A DNA stretch of 64,000 bases, from positions 5,001 through 69,000 of the forward strand of contig JAGXAB010000002.1 of the NCBI GenBank assembly GCA_018971775.1, in the 5' to 3' direction. Positions within the stretch are counted from its first letter, which is position 1; every line of letters begins with the position of its first letter. Source of the stretch: Cyanobacteria bacterium REEB67 (lineage in GTDB: Bacteria > Cyanobacteriota > Vampirovibrionia > Obscuribacterales > Obscuribacteraceae). The translations under genes were made by a program, and so were the position numbers. The notes beneath the pieces were generated by a model. It worked only from the letters and a program-made list of their open reading frames with translations. It had not been told where the DNA came from and did no database searches. Positions 61,478-64,000 of this stretch are shown one piece after another.

Positions 61478-62440
61478 TTAGACTACGAACATATCTTCTT
61501 CAGCCCAGGCCGGCGCAGCGGCTTTAGCTGAAGCTGTCAGTTTGATGTAGCGCATCTTGTCCATGCCCGGCGGCATTTCTTTAGGCACGCCCATCACGGT
61601 CTGCGTCTTGAAGACGGTGCCGGGGGCGAGATCGAAGAAAGGAAACTCGGGCTCGGTACATCCGAGACAGGGCATTCCGGCACGAGTCTTGGATGATTGG
61701 CGATTCCACAAGATGCGGTTGCAAGGTGAATGAGTCATCGGACCGCGGCAACCAAGGTCATAGTAGAGACAACCGTTACGCTGGCCAAACTCGGTCGTCG
61801 AGACCTTGTAAGCAAAGTGCATGTTGCGCGTGCAACCGGTCTGGGTGAAACTCTGGAAAAATGTCTTTGGTCTTTGAAATTGGTCCAGGGTGAGATCGCC
61901 CGCCCGGCCGCAGGCTACGGCTACGAGTATTTGAGTCACCCAGTCGGGGTGAGCCGGACAGCCAGGTATATTGATTACCGGCAAACCAGCTTTACTCTTG
62001 AAGTCTTTGCCAAGGAAACCGCCATGATTGCGTTTGAGAAATTGCAGGCCTTCTGACTGGCTCGGATTTGGAGCCATCGCCGGAATACCGCCGTAGGTAG
62101 CACAATCACCTATAGCTACAACAAAATCAGCTACCGCACAGAGCTCCTTTACCCACTCTTTCATTGGCCGACCGGCAAAGCGATTCCAGTGACCGGTGCC
62201 GTTCGGCGCATTTACAATAGTGCCTTCGAATACAAAAATGTCCAGCTTGGTCTTGCCTGAAATACAATCGTGCAACAGCTGTTTGAGTTGATCGCCGAGC
62301 TCGATCCCGAGGGAGGGATGCCAGAGGATGTTGATACCAAAGTCGGTGACCAGATCGCAGACGCTGGGCTCTTCCGCATTGAGAAAAGACATGGTGTTGC
62401 CCGAGCAAGCGCCACCTTGAAGCCATAGTAAATTAGCCAT
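61478..62440 (-). CDS. hupS: [NiFe] uptake hydrogenase small subunit HupS (group 2a type)
   Basis: A 320-residue FeS subunit with no Tat signal. WLQGGACSGNTMSFLNAEEP, FVVAIGDCATYGGIPAM and NIPGCPAHPDWVTQILVA carry the proximal-cluster Cys. CTRNMHFAYKVST, DLGCRGPMTHSPCNRILWN and GMPCLGCTEPEFPFFDLAPG supply the remaining clusters. APAWAEEDMF at the C-terminus matches cyanobacterial HupS, the closest family by memory. It passes electrons from HupL to a membrane quinone partner not visible here. GGGGA precedes the ATG. First gene of hupSLW; a 233-bp divergent region separates it from the TPR gene. Confidence 0.95.
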   Translation of the reverse strand: MANLLWLQGGACSGNTMSFLNAEEPSVCDLVTDFGINILWHPSLGIELGDQLKQLLHDCISGKTKLDIFVFEGTIVNAPNGTGHWNRFAGRPMKEWVKELCAVADFVVAIGDCATYGGIPAMAPNPSQSEGLQFLKRNHGGFLGKDFKSKAGLPVINIPGCPAHPDWVTQILVAVACGRAGDLTLDQFQRPKTFFQSFTQTGCTRNMHFAYKVSTTEFGQRNGCLYYDLGCRGPMTHSPCNRILWNRQSSKTRAGMPCLGCTEPEFPFFDLAPGTVFKTQTVMGVPKEMPPGMDKMRYIKLTASAKAAAPAWAEEDMFVV

Positions 62441-62673
62441 TTACGGTCCCCATGTTCGCGAGTTTGATACTTCGGCCGGCGACTTCTCATAATGAATAAG
62501 AAGTGAGGATTCCTCTCCGATTATAAACCCAATAAGCAAGTCTCCGAACACAATTCCGACAATAACTTGAACCGAACCCAAACAAACATGCCAGAATAGA
62601 CTTGGTGACCCGGGAATCCCTTTCATTAAATCGTCCTTGCCCTGATCGAGCAAAACTATTAGACATTAAGCTA

Positions 62674-63708
62674 ATGGATTCCATCATCATGCAAACTTCA
62701 TCCACGGAATCACCACATTTGAAATCCCTGCCGTCACATCAATACACTCAAGCGGTAGCGGCGGTCGAGAGTGAGAATGTTTCTCTCGGCGAAAAAATTG
62801 AAATGCTCATGGAAATTGCCATGGGTTTGCAGCAACGCCCAAAATCGGCCCAGCAACTTCTCGATGCCGTCAACCTCTACAACCGGGCGCTCGAGCTCTG
62901 CCCCGAAGAAGCGATTTTATTCAAGGCGAGACTGCAGGCGCGCAAGGCAACGGCACTGCAGATGATACCGAGCGAAGAAGCGCATTTTTTGATGGATGCC
63001 CAAAAAGAGCTCGAAGTATCATTACCGGTCTTCGAAGAATCAAACAAGCAAGATCTACCTGGAGCGGCAACTAAAGAAGAAATTGCCGAAGTGCAAATGA
63101 ATCTGGGATTGGTCCTGCAATCGCTGGCTGGATTTCACAAAGCAAAAATTACCGATGCGATTTTCTGGTATCAACGCGCGCTGCGGGTCTTCACCAAAGA
63201 GGCCTACCCGGCCGAATATGCCATCCTTCACAACAATCTAGCCACGGCCTATCTTTCCATTCCATTTAGCGATGAAAAGGCAAAGATGAGGGAAGCTCTG
63301 GCGGTGCAATCCTTCGAAGCGGCCCTGGAAGTCGTCACCATCGAAGACATGCCCTCCGAATATGCGATGTTGCAAAACAACCTCGGCAATGCCCTGCAAT
63401 ACGTCTCTTCTAGCCACGCCGTCGAAAACAATCTGCGCGCTCTTACTGCTTACGATGAAGCGCTACGCGTGCGCGAATTTCGCACCGCCCCCCTCGCCTA
63501 TGCCAACACTATTGCCAATAAAGCCAACTGCCTGCGCAACCTGCCTGACGATCCGGAAAATCCGCAAGCCGGCAACAGCAAACGCCTGGCCGAAGCGGCC
63601 AAACTTTTAAAGGAAGCCCAGGTAATTTTCAAAGCAAATGGAGAGTTTGGCAAAGCGCAATCTGTGGCGCAAACGATTTTAGAACTGGAAGAAGCCGGAA
63701 TTAATTAA
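62674..63708 (+). CDS. TPR-like protein divergent from hupSLW
   Basis: A 344-residue soluble helical protein. Several TPR units are visible (AVNLYNRALELCPEEAILF, EVQMNLGLVLQSLAGFHKAK, YAILHNNLATAYLSIPF, YAMLQNNLGNALQYVSSSHA). They are of the large type seen in the CHAT/TPR and hydrogenase-linked families. Divergent orientation next to hupS suggests a link to hydrogenase, but no direct evidence exists. ATG 62674 is favoured over GTG 62602 because the first helix begins about 55 residues later; no ribosome-binding site is strong. Confidence 0.72.
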   Translation: MDSIIMQTSSTESPHLKSLPSHQYTQAVAAVESENVSLGEKIEMLMEIAMGLQQRPKSAQQLLDAVNLYNRALELCPEEAILFKARLQARKATALQMIPSEEAHFLMDAQKELEVSLPVFEESNKQDLPGAATKEEIAEVQMNLGLVLQSLAGFHKAKITDAIFWYQRALRVFTKEAYPAEYAILHNNLATAYLSIPFSDEKAKMREALAVQSFEAALEVVTIEDMPSEYAMLQNNLGNALQYVSSSHAVENNLRALTAYDEALRVREFRTAPLAYANTIANKANCLRNLPDDPENPQAGNSKRLAEAAKLLKEAQVIFKANGEFGKAQSVAQTILELEEAGIN

Positions 63709-63737
63709 GCGGCTAAGAGGCTAACCGGAGGGACCTT

Positions 63738-63968
63738 ATGGACACGACTCTACAAGCGATGACGAGCGGGGCGATCACGCCGACGACGGCAATTGCCTGG
63801 TTTTTGATCGCTGCACTCTTCGGAGGGCTAGGTGGCATCATCGGCGCCAACTGGCTGGGCGGCAAATATCTGGGCAAGGAACTGGTGATTATGATGGGCA
63901 TGCCGGCCGGAATAGTGGCGGCTGCTCCGGGCATCTTAATTGGTCTTCTCCTGCTGAAAATGATGTGA
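63738..63968 (+). CDS. Small two-span membrane protein
   Basis: A 76-residue protein with two hydrophobic helices (about 19-38 and 47-75) and Gly-rich packing motifs (FGGLGGIIGANWLGG, AAAPGILIGLLLL). GGAGG precedes the ATG by 7 nt. It follows the TPR gene by 29 bp and is followed 8 bp later by the partial gene at the edge, so the three form an operon facing away from hupSLW. No family recognised. Confidence 0.7.
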   Translation: MDTTLQAMTSGAITPTTAIAWFLIAALFGGLGGIIGANWLGGKYLGKELVIMMGMPAGIVAAAPGILIGLLLLKMM

Positions 63969-63976
63969 GGATAGCT

Positions 63977-64000
63977 ATGTTTGACCTCGATATGTTCACA
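63977..64000 (+). CDS. Start of a gene truncated by the window edge
   Basis: ATG at 63977 follows GAGGA at good spacing and reads MFDLDMFT before the window ends. Identity cannot be judged from eight residues. Being in the operon with the small membrane protein and TPR gene next to hupS, it could be hydrogenase-related. Confidence 0.4.

Overview
The window looks like chromosomal DNA of a non-photosynthetic relative of cyanobacteria (Melainabacteria/Vampirovibrionia, possibly an Obscuribacterales-type genome). This placement is inferred. It rests on a 16S rRNA 5' end of bacterial type, a [NiFe] uptake hydrogenase set hupS-hupL-hupW whose proteins closely resemble the cyanobacterial group 2a enzymes, and the absence of photosynthesis genes. 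Gene density is high and most genes encode long, ordinary bacterial proteins. No tRNA gene, CRISPR array or prophage was seen.

Layout. 1-147: 5' end of a 16S rRNA gene on the minus strand, with its leader. 0.6-3.1 kb: three minus-strand envelope or hypothetical genes. 3.2-5.6 kb: ugd and a UDP-glucuronate decarboxylase (UDP-glucose to UDP-GlcA to UDP-xylose). 5.8-10 kb: mazG, then a translationally coupled dapF-ftsQ pair facing a dppA-type D-aminopeptidase. 10.3-16.3 kb: a division and wall cluster (zinc-ribbon membrane protein, rsmH, ftsL-like, ftsI, murJ). 16.4-23.8 kb: a signalling block with a large hybrid histidine kinase, a single-domain receiver, a REC-HPt-REC-degenerate GGDEF protein and a divergent OmpR-type regulator. 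23.9-33 kb: small secreted or membrane proteins, a 5'-nucleotidase, two TPR proteins, a DUF1264 protein and an aldehyde dehydrogenase.

33.2-35.4 kb holds the most unusual structure. It is a 2.2-kb IS21-like mobile element with TGT...ACA inverted ends and a perfect 6-bp target duplication (GCCTCA). Inside are a broken istB, a third copy of the terminal sequence, a two-lobed pepsin/retropepsin-like aspartic protease gene with a frameshifted partner, and another broken gene. It sits between the convergent 3' ends of the aldehyde dehydrogenase and a cysteine desulfurase.

35.4-41.3 kb: cysteine desulfurase, a FecCD/FecE-type importer pair, a Gly/Tyr-rich protein, dgkA with a long charged N-terminal extension, and ybeY. 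41.3-49.7 kb: the translation/transcription operon rimP-nusA-rnpM(ylxR)-infB-rbfA-truB with a CPBP protease and a secreted protein, preceded by a structured leader. In it, rnpM has no ATG/GTG/TTG codon upstream of its conserved CxxC motif. 49.8-57.8 kb: an HU with a histone-H1-like tail, mnmE, thrS (whose 3' end runs into a tandem repeat array) and several hypothetical genes. 57.9-64 kb: Ada, then hupW-hupL-hupS (minus strand), with divergent TPR and small membrane protein genes at the right edge.

Genes were identified by reading protein motifs only. No database search was run. Start codons were chosen from Shine-Dalgarno spacing and family alignment from memory, and are marked where uncertain.
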